Assembly: GCA_019312835.1 (NCBI GenBank)
Contig: JAFDCJ010000435.1
Coordinates: 1-64,000, forward strand
Direction: 5' to 3'
DNA from: Deltaproteobacteria bacterium
GTDB taxonomy: Bacteria > Desulfobacterota > Desulfobacteria > Desulfobacterales > JAFDCJ01
Length of the DNA stretch: 64,000 nt
Positions 19,926-30,262 of this stretch are shown in pieces. The position numbers and the translations under genes were made by a program. Under the pieces are notes generated by a model that had not been told where the DNA came from, ran no database searches, and saw nothing but the letters and a program-made list of their open reading frames with translations. Each line of letters begins with the position of its first letter. Position 1 is the stretch's first letter.

Positions 19926-21296
19926 CTATGCTCCGTGCGCATCCAGCATCACTTGAATCAGGCCAATGGGTTCTTCAGATTTGTTTGCGATGTCCGCTGG
20001 CCCGGGTTTTGATACGGTCAGCGCCCTGCCCTGGCATAAATTTTGGGTTTGGCCGCCGAAACCCACCGAAGCCGAGCCTTTTACCACGATCAGATGCATG
20101 GACGCGGCGGTATCCATCTCGGCCTGCAGGGTTGATTGGGGGTAGACCAGCAGTCTGTAAACGGCGTAGCCCCCTTTTTGCTCGAGCAGGGTCCGGCTTC
20201 CCCAGGGAAAATGAATGGTACGATGCTGATGGTACTCCTGGCGGCCCTTTTCTTTCAGGCGCGCAACAATGGATTTAACATCCCGGCTGTGATCGATATC
20301 GGAAACGAATATGGAATCCGGCGTTTCGACGACGACCATGTTTTCGAGATGATTGGTGGCGATTAATCGGTCGCGCCCCATGATAAAACAGCCCTGGGTG
20401 TTATGGGTGATAACATCGCCGTCAATTACATTTGATTGGTCATCTTTGGGCAAAAAATCATATAGGGACTTCCATGAGCCGATGTCGCTCCATCCGAAAT
20501 CAGAGGGCAAAACCACTCCCCGATCGGTTTTCTCCATAATGGCGTAGTCAATGGATATATTCGGCAGTTGATCATAATCCTTGCGGGCAATGGTCTTGGC
20601 ACCATCCGTCATCGCCTTCATCTGATCTAGCAGATCAGCCTGGTGCTTATGGAATTCGTTTAGGATGACCGAGGCCTTAAAAGCAAACATTCCGCTGTTC
20701 CAGAAAAAATTACCGGCCTGGATGTATTTCCGGGCGGTTTTCATATCCGGCTTTTCGACAAACCGGTTGATGGTCAGGGCACCTTCGGACACCGCCTGCC
20801 CGCCTTCGACATAACCATAACCCGTTTCGGGATAGTGGGGCGTGATGCCGAAGGTAACAATGCGCCCTTGATCTGCCAGCCGGATGGCCGCTTTTAACCG
20901 CTTGTGAAACCGATTAATATCACCAATGACATGATCGGCCGGGAATACACATAAAACGGCGTCCTCTTCGGCCTGCAGGATGTGCAATACACCCAGCAAG
21001 ATGGCTGGGGCGGTGTTACGGCCGCTGGGCTCACAGATAATTTTGCCGTCAGGCTGCAAACCGATGTCCTGCATGTGACGGGCGGTCTCGTGAAAATGCT
21101 GCTCACCGCAGACAATGCGCACCCTATCCGCATCCAATACGGGAGCCAGGCGCTTTATCGTGCTTTGCACCAGCGAATCATCGCCGATAAACTTTACCAG
21201 TTGCTTGGGATAAAGCTGCCGTGAAACGGGCCACAGGCGCGTTCCGGTTCCGCCGGCCAGTAAGATTGCATAAACTTTATCTGCCAAATCCCCCAT
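19926..21296 (-). CDS. mannose-1-phosphate guanylyltransferase with a degenerate type II PMI cupin domain
   Basis: ILLAGGTGTRLWPVSRQLYPKQ, EPSGRNTAPAILLG, FVEKPD, GWSDIGSWKSLYD; C-terminal HFPWGSRTLLEQKGGYAVYRLLVYPQSTLQAEMDTAASMHLIVVKGSA. Confidence 0.9.
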   Translation of the reverse strand: MGDLADKVYAILLAGGTGTRLWPVSRQLYPKQLVKFIGDDSLVQSTIKRLAPVLDADRVRIVCGEQHFHETARHMQDIGLQPDGKIICEPSGRNTAPAILLGVLHILQAEEDAVLCVFPADHVIGDINRFHKRLKAAIRLADQGRIVTFGITPHYPETGYGYVEGGQAVSEGALTINRFVEKPDMKTARKYIQAGNFFWNSGMFAFKASVILNEFHKHQADLLDQMKAMTDGAKTIARKDYDQLPNISIDYAIMEKTDRGVVLPSDFGWSDIGSWKSLYDFLPKDDQSNVIDGDVITHNTQGCFIMGRDRLIATNHLENMVVVETPDSIFVSDIDHSRDVKSIVARLKEKGRQEYHQHRTIHFPWGSRTLLEQKGGYAVYRLLVYPQSTLQAEMDTAASMHLIVVKGSASVGFGGQTQNLCQGRALTVSKPGPADIANKSEEPIGLIQVMLDAHGA

Positions 21297-24200
21297 TGGG
21301 TGGTCTCCTGTTTCTGCCGTTGTGGTTGAATCCGTTCTGGCCCGCCGGGGCCGTCACGGCACGACAGTGTGTTTCCACTGCATGATAGCCCAGGAAATTG
21401 TTCACTTCCCGGGTCAGAGAGCTGCCCGCTTTTAATTTCAGCGTATCCGGCAGGGCAATGATCGAGTCCGTTTTATCGGCGCCTCGCAAATGAAGAAATG
21501 CAGGGCAGGAACCGGGATGTCTTTCAAGAATAGCATGCAGGTCGGAAAGCGTATCGCGGTCCGTGCGACTTATTTCCAGATTGAAATGAATGCTGGCCGA
21601 CCAGGTTTCTTCGGCCTTTTCGATGGGAATCAGTTCATCGACCAGGATTTTAACCGCCTGCTCGTCCTTTTGGAGCTGGCCCTGGATCAGCACGGGTCGG
21701 TCTTCTTCCAGCAGATCCCGTATGTGGGCAAACACCCGCGAAAAGACGATTGCCTCAACGGTCCCATGCATATCCTCGATGGTAACAAAAGCCATCAGGT
21801 CGCCTTTTTTGGTTTTGATGGTCTTGGTACCCCGGATGAGTCCGCCAATGCGCACCATGCCCCCATCTTTTTTCTCCTTGATGGAGATAGCATCGGTATT
21901 GGTGAACTTGTCCAGCAACTGTTCATAACGCGTCAGCGGATGACCGGCCAAATAAAAGCCGAGGGATTCTTTCTCGTAAGCCAGGAACTGTCTTTCGTCC
22001 CATTCACCGATTTCAGGCAAACTGGGGGCATTGATACTGGGCTGATTGTCGCCGCTGCCGAACAGACCCATCTGAGGGTCGTTGCGCTCTTTTTGAACCC
22101 GCTGGCCGTATTCGAGCGCGCTTTCGATGGCGGCCATCAGCTGGGATCGTTTGCCACCGGTAACGTCAAAGGCCCCGCATTTGATCAGACTTTCGATAAC
22201 CCGTTTGTTTACTTTTTTCAGATCTACCCGTTCGCAAAAATCAAACAGCGATTCAAATGGCTGTTCCTGACGGCAGGCGATGATGGATTCGATGGCGCTT
22301 TCGCCGACATTTTTAACCGCCACCAACCCGAAGCGGATCCGGGAGCCGTCCACGGTGAACTCCACGTAACTCTGGTTTATATCCGGCGGCAAAATGGGGA
22401 TATCGTGATGGCGGCATTCGGCGATGAATTTGACAACCCCATCGGTGGAGTGCATTTCACTGGTCAATAACGACGCCATAAATTCAACCGGATAATGGGC
22501 TTTCAGATAGGCCGTTTGATAGGCAATCAGGGCATAAGCGGCGCTGTGAGATTTGTTGAAACCGTACCCGCCGAATTTCTCAATCAGGTCAAACAGGTTC
22601 CGGGCGCTTTTTTCGGGAATTTTATTGTCCACGGCCCCATGGATGAAACGCTGCCGGTGTCCGGCCATAATTTCGGGGATTTTTTTGCCCATGGCCTTGC
22701 GCAGATCGTCGGCCTCGGCCATGGAATAGTTTGCCAGACTTCCGGCAATTTTCATGACCTGCTCCTGGTAAACGATGACCCCGTAAGTCTCCTTTAATAT
22801 GGGCTCGAGCTCGTCAACCAGATATTGCACGGATTTTCTTCCGTGCTTGCGGGCCACATAATCGTCAATCATACCGCTTTCCATGGGCCCGGGACGATAA
22901 AGGGCCACCAGAGCGATAATATCCTCAAACGTTTCCGGTTTTAACCGCACCAGCAGATCTTTCATACCGGAGCTTTCCAGCTGGAAGACGCCGGTGGTGT
23001 CGCCGGCAGCCAGCAGCCGGTATGTGTCCGGGTCGGACAATTCGATTTGCTCCAGATCCGGCGGGGTTTTTCCCTGTCGCCCGATCAGCTCCAGGGTTTT
23101 GGCGATCACTGTCAAATTGCGCAGACCCAGAAAGTCAAACTTGACCAGACCGATTCTTTCGACGACCTTCATGTCGAACTGGGTCACCACTTCCCCTTTC
23201 TTGCCCTTGTAAAGGGGAAGATAGTCGACCAGGGGCCGGTCGGCAATGACCACGCCGGCAGCGTGAGTGGAGGCATGTCGCGGCAGGCCCTCGAGCACCC
23301 GACAGATCCGGATCAGTTCGCCAACATGGGGATCTTTTTCGGCCAGTTCCGCCAACCGCGGTTCCTGCTGCAGTGCGGCGTCGAGGCTGATATTCAATTT
23401 GTCCGGCACCATCTTGGCGATGGCGTCGACTTCGTGCAGGGGAATATCCAGGGCGCGCCCCACATCGCGGATCACCGCCCGGGTTTTGAGCTTTCCAAAG
23501 GTGATGATCTGGGCTACATATTCGCCGCCGCCGTATTTGTCGACCACGTATTTGTAAACATCTTCCCGGCCGTCGATACAGAAATCCACATCGATATCCG
23601 GCATGCTCTTGCGGGCCGGGTTGAGAAACCGCTCAAAAATCAGGCCATGACTGATGGGATCAAGATCGGTGATGCCCAGGCTGTAGGCCACAAGGCTGCC
23701 GGCAGCAGACCCCCGGCCAGGCCCCACCGGTATGCCCGACTCCTTGGCGTGGGATATGAAATCGGAGACAACCAGAAAGTATCCTGAAAATCCCATTTCT
23801 TTTATGACCTTGATTTCATACTCGAGACGCTGGCGATACAGGGGTTCATCAATCTGCGAATCGCGTTTTTTTAGGCGCTCAAAAATACGCTCAAATCCCT
23901 TCCATACCTTTTCTTCAAACAGATCATCGGTCGACTGTTCTGAGCCGGTATCAAATTTGGGAAAATGATAGGACTCAAAATCAAATTCCAGGTTGCAGCG
24001 ACGGGCGATATCGACTGTATTGGCAATCGCATCCGGGTAAGAACTGAAAAATTCGTACATCTCTTGCTTGGGTTTGAAATAGAGCTGATCCGTTCTGAAT
24101 TTCATGCGGTTGGAATCATGGATGGTTTTGCCGGTCTGAATGCATAACAAAACGTCGTGGGCGCGAACATCTTCCCGGTCCAAATAATGGCAATCATTGC

Positions 24201-24825
24201 TGGCAACCAGAGGAATCGACAACCGCTGGCTCATGTCCAACAGCGCCTGGTTGACGTGGTCCTGAATGTCGATACCGTTGTTTTGCACTTCCAGGAAAAA
24301 GTTGTTTTCCCCGAAAATCTCCAGATACTCTCGCGCGGCGGCATCAGCCAAATCCATTGTGCCGGCCTGAATCCGGCGCGGGATCTCGCCGTGCAGGCAG
24401 GCCGTCATGCCAATCAGCCCCCGGCTGTTTTCTCTGAGAAGCTGTTTGTCGATGCGCGGCCGGTAATAAAAACCTTCCAGTTGAGCGGCCGTTGCAAGCC
24501 TGCACAGATTGCGGTAACCTTCCTGATTTTCGGCCAGCAGAATCAAATGCGAGAGGTCCTTATTGTCCAGGGGCGTCTTATCAAAGCGGGTTCGCGGCGC
24601 CACATAGATTTCGATGCCGATAATGGGTTTGATGCCGGCAGCGGTCGCTTTTTCATAAAACTCGATGGCCCCGAACATCGTGCCGTGATCGGTGGTGGCC
24701 ACCGAGTGCATGCCGAACTCTGAGGCTCGCTGCAGCAAATTGTCGATCCGGATGGCACCGTCGAGCAGGCTGTATTGGGTATGAACATGAAGATGAACAA
24801 AATCGGGGACGTTGGAAGATGTCAT
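21277..24825 (-). CDS. dnaE: DNA polymerase III alpha subunit
   Basis: PHP FVHLHVHTQYSLLDGAIRI; GPGRGSAAGSLVAYSLGITDLDP; MPDIDVDFCIDGR. Confidence 0.97.
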   Translation of the reverse strand: MTSSNVPDFVHLHVHTQYSLLDGAIRIDNLLQRASEFGMHSVATTDHGTMFGAIEFYEKATAAGIKPIIGIEIYVAPRTRFDKTPLDNKDLSHLILLAENQEGYRNLCRLATAAQLEGFYYRPRIDKQLLRENSRGLIGMTACLHGEIPRRIQAGTMDLADAAAREYLEIFGENNFFLEVQNNGIDIQDHVNQALLDMSQRLSIPLVASNDCHYLDREDVRAHDVLLCIQTGKTIHDSNRMKFRTDQLYFKPKQEMYEFFSSYPDAIANTVDIARRCNLEFDFESYHFPKFDTGSEQSTDDLFEEKVWKGFERIFERLKKRDSQIDEPLYRQRLEYEIKVIKEMGFSGYFLVVSDFISHAKESGIPVGPGRGSAAGSLVAYSLGITDLDPISHGLIFERFLNPARKSMPDIDVDFCIDGREDVYKYVVDKYGGGEYVAQIITFGKLKTRAVIRDVGRALDIPLHEVDAIAKMVPDKLNISLDAALQQEPRLAELAEKDPHVGELIRICRVLEGLPRHASTHAAGVVIADRPLVDYLPLYKGKKGEVVTQFDMKVVERIGLVKFDFLGLRNLTVIAKTLELIGRQGKTPPDLEQIELSDPDTYRLLAAGDTTGVFQLESSGMKDLLVRLKPETFEDIIALVALYRPGPMESGMIDDYVARKHGRKSVQYLVDELEPILKETYGVIVYQEQVMKIAGSLANYSMAEADDLRKAMGKKIPEIMAGHRQRFIHGAVDNKIPEKSARNLFDLIEKFGGYGFNKSHSAAYALIAYQTAYLKAHYPVEFMASLLTSEMHSTDGVVKFIAECRHHDIPILPPDINQSYVEFTVDGSRIRFGLVAVKNVGESAIESIIACRQEQPFESLFDFCERVDLKKVNKRVIESLIKCGAFDVTGGKRSQLMAAIESALEYGQRVQKERNDPQMGLFGSGDNQPSINAPSLPEIGEWDERQFLAYEKESLGFYLAGHPLTRYEQLLDKFTNTDAISIKEKKDGGMVRIGGLIRGTKTIKTKKGDLMAFVTIEDMHGTVEAIVFSRVFAHIRDLLEEDRPVLIQGQLQKDEQAVKILVDELIPIEKAEETWSASIHFNLEISRTDRDTLSDLHAILERHPGSCPAFLHLRGADKTDSIIALPDTLKLKAGSSLTREVNNFLGYHAVETHCRAVTAPAGQNGFNHNGRNRRPPNGGFGR

Positions 24826-24856
24826 GGAGTGTTATTCTTTGTCGATTATATATACA

Positions 24857-24970
24857 TGATTAAGATTGAGTTGATTGAATTGATCAAGTTGATTGAGTTG
24901 ACCCTAATGGATAGGTCGGGTAGAGAGGCTGAGCCGCCAAACCGAATCAACTCGATCAACTACTCAATTT
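24857..24970. repeat. inverted-arm word-repeat element (TTGATTGAG type)
   Basis: gattgagttgattgaattgatcaagttgattgagttg versus cgaatcaactcgatcaactactcaattt. Confidence 0.8.
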
Positions 24971-25019
24971 ATCCAGTTAAATATCGTTAGATCAGCGAAG
25001 CGTATTTAACCGGGATCAA

Positions 25020-26483
25020 CTATTCTAATCGATAATTGGGTGCCTCTTTTGTGATGATGACGTCGTGCACGTGGCTTTCACGCATACCGGCGGCACTGAT
25101 CTTCAGGAAACGGGCTTTTTCTCTCAGTTCATCCAGGGTTCGACACCCGCAATATCCCATTCCGGCTTTCAAGCCGCCGACGAGTTGGAAAATATTGGCC
25201 GACAGCGTTCCCCTATAGGGCACACGTCCGACGATTCCTTCGGGTACCAGTTTGTCGTCTTCGGCCTGTTCACTCTGGTAATAGCGATCCTTGCTGCCTT
25301 TCTTCATGGCCTCGATCGAACCCATGCCGCGATACATCTTGTAGCTGCGGCCCTGGTAGAAGACGACCTCGCCGGGACTTTCCTCGGTTCCGGCCAAAAG
25401 TCCACCGATCATAATACAGTGGGCGCCGGCCCCGATGGCTTTGGTAATATCGCCTGAAAACCGGATCCCACCGTCGGCAATCAGCGGCACACCGGTCTTG
25501 CTTGATACGGAGCGGCAGTTCATAATGGCAGTCATCTGGGGCACACCGATACCGGCCACGATCCGGGTCGTGCAGATCGAACCGCCGCCGATGCCGATCT
25601 TGACACCATCCACGCCGGCACTGATCAGATCCTCAGCGCCCTTGGCGGTGCCAACGTTGCCGGCGATCACTTCAATTTTGTCAAAGGTGCCTTTCAATGT
25701 TTTAACCGAATCGATGACATTGGCTGAATGGCCGTGGGAGGTATCAATCAAGATGACATCCGCATGGGCCTTGAGCAGGGCTTCAGCACGCTCCAGCATG
25801 TCCGGTCCGACACCCACAGCAGCGCCCACCCGCAGTCGTCCGCGGCTGTCCTTGGTGGCATTGGGATATTTTTTTATCTTTTCGATATCCTTGGTGGTGA
25901 TCAATCCCGTCAAACGTCCATCTTTGTCAACCACCAGCAGTTTTTCAATTCGATGCTGGTGCAGCAGTTTCTTGGATTCTTCGAGAGAAATGCCTTCGGA
26001 AACGGTTACCAAATTGTCCTTGGTCATAACATCTGCTATTTTCCGGTTAAGGTCGGTCTCAAAGCGCAGATCCCGATTGGTCACGATACCGATGAGCTGA
26101 TCCCCGCTGGTCACCGGTACGCCGGAAATCCGGTAGTGCTCCATTAGATCAAGCACCTCACCCACCTTTTGGTCGGGTCGGATGGTTACCGGATCAACAA
26201 TCATTCCGCTTTCGGATTTTTTGACTTTCTCCACCTCACGCGCCTGGCTTTCGATGCTCAGGTTGCGGTGGACAAACCCCATGCCGCCTTCCTGGGCCAT
26301 GGTGATGGCGGCATCCGCCTCGGTGACGGTGTCCATCGCGGCGCTGACAATCGGAATATTAAGGGTTATATTTTTAGTCAGGTGGGTGCTGACGTTGCAA
26401 TCTTTTGGCAAAATATCGGAATAGTTGGGAATCAGCAATACATCGTCAAATGAGTAGGCTTCTTCCGGTGGAATTTTTGACAT
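25020..26483 (-). CDS. guaB: IMP dehydrogenase
   Basis: [17 protein letters not shown] pair; [27 protein letters not shown]. Confidence 0.97.
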   Translation of the reverse strand: MSKIPPEEAYSFDDVLLIPNYSDILPKDCNVSTHLTKNITLNIPIVSAAMDTVTEADAAITMAQEGGMGFVHRNLSIESQAREVEKVKKSESGMIVDPVTIRPDQKVGEVLDLMEHYRISGVPVTSGDQLIGIVTNRDLRFETDLNRKIADVMTKDNLVTVSEGISLEESKKLLHQHRIEKLLVVDKDGRLTGLITTKDIEKIKKYPNATKDSRGRLRVGAAVGVGPDMLERAEALLKAHADVILIDTSHGHSANVIDSVKTLKGTFDKIEVIAGNVGTAKGAEDLISAGVDGVKIGIGGGSICTTRIVAGIGVPQMTAIMNCRSVSSKTGVPLIADGGIRFSGDITKAIGAGAHCIMIGGLLAGTEESPGEVVFYQGRSYKMYRGMGSIEAMKKGSKDRYYQSEQAEDDKLVPEGIVGRVPYRGTLSANIFQLVGGLKAGMGYCGCRTLDELREKARFLKISAAGMRESHVHDVIITKEAPNYRLE

Positions 26484-26709
26484 GAGCGTCCTCTTTCGGG
26501 TTACGGGTTGCGTCTGACGTCTTACAGGTAATCATAACGATGGGCATCGAATAGCAAAAGGCCGCGCCTTTGGCAATCTTTAATTGTAATCTTGACATTA
26601 TGTGGGGACCCATAATAAAAAACGGTTCCTGTGTGCGGGCGAAGAAACAACCCTTTGGTTAATGGTAAAAACTGTCTGAAATTTTTAATCTTTTTAACAG
26701 ATAAATCCA

Positions 26710-27318
26710 ATGCTTCTTAATATCAACCAGTATAATCCCCAGCAGCGGCTGATCATGAGGGTCGTAGACATCCTTAAAGAGGGGGGGATCGTCGTCTATC
26801 CGACCGATACCTATTACGGCATCGGGTGTGATATTATGAACAAAAAGGCCATCGAAAGGATTTACCAGTTAAAACAACGCAATAAAAGCAAACCGTTCAG
26901 TTTTATCTGCTCCGACTTAAAGAATATCAGCCTTTATGCCAAAGTTTCCAATTATGCCTATAAAACCATGAAACGGCTTTTGCCGGGTCCCTATACCTTC
27001 ATTCTGGAAGGATCAAAGCTGGTTCCCAAAATCATGCTGACCCAACGCAAAACGGCCGGAATTCGGGTTCCGGATAACCCGATTTGCCTGAACCTGGTCA
27101 AGGAGCTGGGCAACCCGGTCATAACCACCAGTGCCACCATGCCGGATGGCACCATCTTTCATGATGCCTCCCTGATTCACGATTATTTTGGCAGCCGGGT
27201 CGATGCGGTAATTGACGGTAGTATCGTCCCGGGCTCCCCGTCCAGCGTCATCCTGTTGATCAATGACATTCCCGAAGTCATTCGCAAAGGCCTAGGAGAT
27301 GTCAGTATTTTCGAGTAG
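26710..27318 (+). CDS. Sua5/YciO/YrdC family L-threonylcarbamoyladenylate synthase-like protein
   Basis: GGIVVYPTDTYYGIGCDI, KQRNKSKPFSFIC, LPGPYTFIL, GIRVPDNP. Confidence 0.9.
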   Translation: MLLNINQYNPQQRLIMRVVDILKEGGIVVYPTDTYYGIGCDIMNKKAIERIYQLKQRNKSKPFSFICSDLKNISLYAKVSNYAYKTMKRLLPGPYTFILEGSKLVPKIMLTQRKTAGIRVPDNPICLNLVKELGNPVITTSATMPDGTIFHDASLIHDYFGSRVDAVIDGSIVPGSPSSVILLINDIPEVIRKGLGDVSIFE

Positions 27319-27323
27319 ACGCC

Positions 27324-27389
27324 GGTAAAAAAAACGCTGCCCCGCAACTCCGGATCCCGCTGAGCGGGAAAGGTGGTACAGGGCAGTGC
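27324..27389 (-). terminator. rpsA terminator whose loop contains a second mini-palindrome
   Basis: Outer stem cgctgccc (27335-27342)/gggcagtg (27381-27388), T tract on minus strand; inner tcccgc-tga-gcggga (27355-27369). Confidence 0.75.
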
Positions 27390-27421
27390 AATTGAATGGC
27401 TATGTTGTTAGCGAGGAAACA

Positions 27422-29272
27422 TCAATCCTCATTTAGTTTTTCCTGCAGATTCTCCCGTAAGATTTCACCAAATGAAGAGGTTGCCGGACCGATATTGTTC
27501 ACGTATTCGCTGAGCAAATTCTGTTCGTCCTCTATTTCCATGCGCTTTATGGACAGGCCGATCCTGCGCTCATCGCTGTTGATGTTCATGACCCGCGCGG
27601 TGATCACATCCCCGACATTAAACATGCCCACCGGGGTTTTGATTTTTTCTTTGCTGATCTCCGATACATGCACAAGGCCTTCGATGCCCTCCTCGAGTTC
27701 TACAAAAACACCGAAATCCGTCAGGTTGGTAACGGTACCGGTTATCTCTTTACCGACCTGGTATCGCTCGGCCACCGTTTTCCAGGGGTCGTCCTGCAGC
27801 TGCTTTATGCCGAGGGAAAAGCGTTCGCTCTCTTTTTCGATATCCAGCACGATAGCCTGAACCATATCCCCTTTCTTATAAAGCTCGGAAGGATGCTTAA
27901 TGCGCTTGATCCAGGATATGTCAGATATGTGCACCAGACCGTCGATTCCCTCATCGATGCCGATAAACAGACCGAAGTCGGTTATGTTTTTGATTTTGCC
28001 CTCAATGGTGGTACCGACCGGGTATTTTTCGGCGATCACATCCCACGGGTTGGGGACCACCTGCTTCATGCCCAGCGATATCCTGCGGCTTTCCGGCTTG
28101 ATGTCGAGCACCACTGCTTCGACCTCCTCGCCCACCGAGACAACTTTAGAAGGATGGCGAATCTTGCGGGTCCATGACATCTCTGATACATGAATCAATC
28201 CCTCGATACCTTCCTCCAATTCGACAAAGGCGCCGTAGTCGGTCAGACTGACGACTACCCCGGTCACCTTGGAGCCCACTGCATATTTCTCCGCGGCAAC
28301 CGACCAGGGATCGGTCGTCAGCTGTTTCATGCCAAGGGAGACGCGCTCCTTTTCCAGATCGAAACTTAAGATTTTTACCGTTATCGTGTCACCAACCGCA
28401 AATAGTTCCGATGGATGTTTCACCCGTCCCCAGGAAATGTCGGTAATATGGAGCAGCCCATCCACGCCGCCAAGATCGATGAACACGCCGTAATCGGTAA
28501 TATTTTTAACAATTCCCTCCACAACCTTGCCTTCGTGAATCGATTCGAGGGTGGTGGATCGCTTTTCTTCGCGTTCCTTTTCCAGAATCGCTCGCCGGGA
28601 CAGGACGATATTGCTGCGTTTGCGATTGTATTTCAGGATCTTAAATTCAAACGTCTTGCCGACAAGCTCATCGAGATTGCGAATGGGGCGCAGGTCCGCC
28701 TGGGAACCGGGCAAAAATGCCTGGACACCGATATCCACTGAAAAACCGCCTTTAACCCTGCTGGAGATGACACCTTCAACCGTTCCATCCTCATCATAAG
28801 ATTTTTTGATGGCATCCCATGTTTTTATATTGGCGGCCTTTTCCTTGGATAGAACAACTCGCTCTTCTTCGTCATCCCACCACTCGACCATCACCTCGAC
28901 ACTGTCTCCCATTTCAGCGGTGATGTTACCTTCCTCATCCCTGAATTCGGACAGGCGGATCTGTCCCTCGGATTTATAGCCGATATCGACCAGCACGTGG
29001 TCCTTATCGATCGAAATAATCCGGCCGGTGACAACCTCCCCCTCGGCAAAACGCTTAAAACTCTCTTCGTAGAGATTCATCACGTTTTCCATGCTGTCGC
29101 CGGAATCCTGAGCAGAATCGGTGGACTGCTCGGCCGCTGGAGCTTCGGAATCAGTTTTCAAGTCGTCTGTTTTAGGCTTAGACTCTGTTTCCGATGCATC
29201 CAAAGCGACTGGATCAGACAAATCGGTCTTATCCGTTTTTTCGTTTTCGTCATTATTGTGCGCTTCAACCAT
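27422..29272 (-). CDS. rpsA: 30S ribosomal protein S1
   Basis: Repeated S1 domains (VTGVVVSLTDYGAFVELEEGIEGLIHVSEMSW and similar). Confidence 0.95.
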   Translation of the reverse strand: MVEAHNNDENEKTDKTDLSDPVALDASETESKPKTDDLKTDSEAPAAEQSTDSAQDSGDSMENVMNLYEESFKRFAEGEVVTGRIISIDKDHVLVDIGYKSEGQIRLSEFRDEEGNITAEMGDSVEVMVEWWDDEEERVVLSKEKAANIKTWDAIKKSYDEDGTVEGVISSRVKGGFSVDIGVQAFLPGSQADLRPIRNLDELVGKTFEFKILKYNRKRSNIVLSRRAILEKEREEKRSTTLESIHEGKVVEGIVKNITDYGVFIDLGGVDGLLHITDISWGRVKHPSELFAVGDTITVKILSFDLEKERVSLGMKQLTTDPWSVAAEKYAVGSKVTGVVVSLTDYGAFVELEEGIEGLIHVSEMSWTRKIRHPSKVVSVGEEVEAVVLDIKPESRRISLGMKQVVPNPWDVIAEKYPVGTTIEGKIKNITDFGLFIGIDEGIDGLVHISDISWIKRIKHPSELYKKGDMVQAIVLDIEKESERFSLGIKQLQDDPWKTVAERYQVGKEITGTVTNLTDFGVFVELEEGIEGLVHVSEISKEKIKTPVGMFNVGDVITARVMNINSDERRIGLSIKRMEIEDEQNLLSEYVNNIGPATSSFGEILRENLQEKLNED

Positions 29273-29420
29273 AAAAAAGAATACCCCCTTGCCAGTTTTG
29301 TTGTGCGGTCTGAGCCATTAGCACAATCTGGTATTTTTAACAGACTTGATGAAAAAAGCAATAACTAATTTAATAAAAAATTGATAAATCCTTCCGGACG
29401 CTTGGTCTTATAAGGATTGG

Positions 29421-30083
29421 TTACTGATTCTCAATTTGGGAGACCATATAGTCTACCACCTCATCCACCTTCATCTCTGTGGAATCAATCACAATTGCAT
29501 CCGTGGCCGGTTTCAGTGGCGCCACATCCCGGGTGCTGTCATTGCGGTCGCGCCGCTGGATATCCCGTTCAACCTCGTCCAATGTTTGGGAACTTTTGGA
29601 TTTTTGCTCCGCATAGCGCCGTCGGGCTCTCGTACCTGGGGATGCGTCCAGAAAAAATTTCACGTCGGCTTCCGGAAAAACCACCGTGCCCATATCCCGG
29701 CCTTCGAATACAGCGGCTTTTTCTTTACCCAGATCCTTTTGTAAATCCAGTAAAAATTCTCTCACAACCGGCTGCGCCGATATGGCGGATGCCAGCATGG
29801 TAATTTCAGGCGTCCGAATACGATCGGAAATATCTTCTCCATCTAAACACAGTCCCAGACCATCGGCGTGTTGGACGAGGTTCAGATCAAGGCCGCTGCA
29901 AAGCATTTTTAGATCATGATCATTTTTCGGATCAATCCCCCGGACCTGGGCCGCCAGTGCAACCCCCCGGTAAAGCGCACCGGTATCAATATAACGATAT
30001 CCCAGGCGGTCCGCCAGCGCACGGCTGACGGTGGTTTTGCCGGCTCCCGCCGGCCCGTCGATGGTGATTAGTAGCTTCTTCAT
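29421..30083 (-). CDS. cmk: cytidylate kinase
   Basis: ITIDGPAGAGKTTVSRALADRLGYRYIDTGALYRGVAL. Confidence 0.97.
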   Translation of the reverse strand: MKKLLITIDGPAGAGKTTVSRALADRLGYRYIDTGALYRGVALAAQVRGIDPKNDHDLKMLCSGLDLNLVQHADGLGLCLDGEDISDRIRTPEITMLASAISAQPVVREFLLDLQKDLGKEKAAVFEGRDMGTVVFPEADVKFFLDASPGTRARRRYAEQKSKSSQTLDEVERDIQRRDRNDSTRDVAPLKPATDAIVIDSTEMKVDEVVDYMVSQIENQ

Positions 30084-30127
30084 ACGAATTCTTGGCTTGG
30101 ATGGTCTGCAATATCCAAGCGCTGGCT

Positions 30128-30262
30128 GCTAATTTAGAAATGGTTCAGGGTTCACGGTTAAGGGTTTAGGGTTGAAGGATCTGATGTATCGGCCTTATGC
30201 CTAGTGCCTTGAGCCTTGCACCTGACGTTTTATTCCACCTTCCGCATTCCCCATTTCGAATT
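30128..30262. repeat. mosaic word-repeat element, related to 31955-32081
   Basis: Shared anchors gctaatttagaa, atctgatgtatcggccttatgcc, attccaccttccgcatt. Confidence 0.75.

Noticed and set aside
24775-24990. ORF encoding MIKIELIELIKLIELTL...
   Set aside because: Translation of the TTGATTGAG repeat island; compositionally an artefact, not a gene.
26522-26710. 62-aa minus-strand ORF divergent from the YciO-like gene
   Set aside because: No domain or convincing start context; probably chance.
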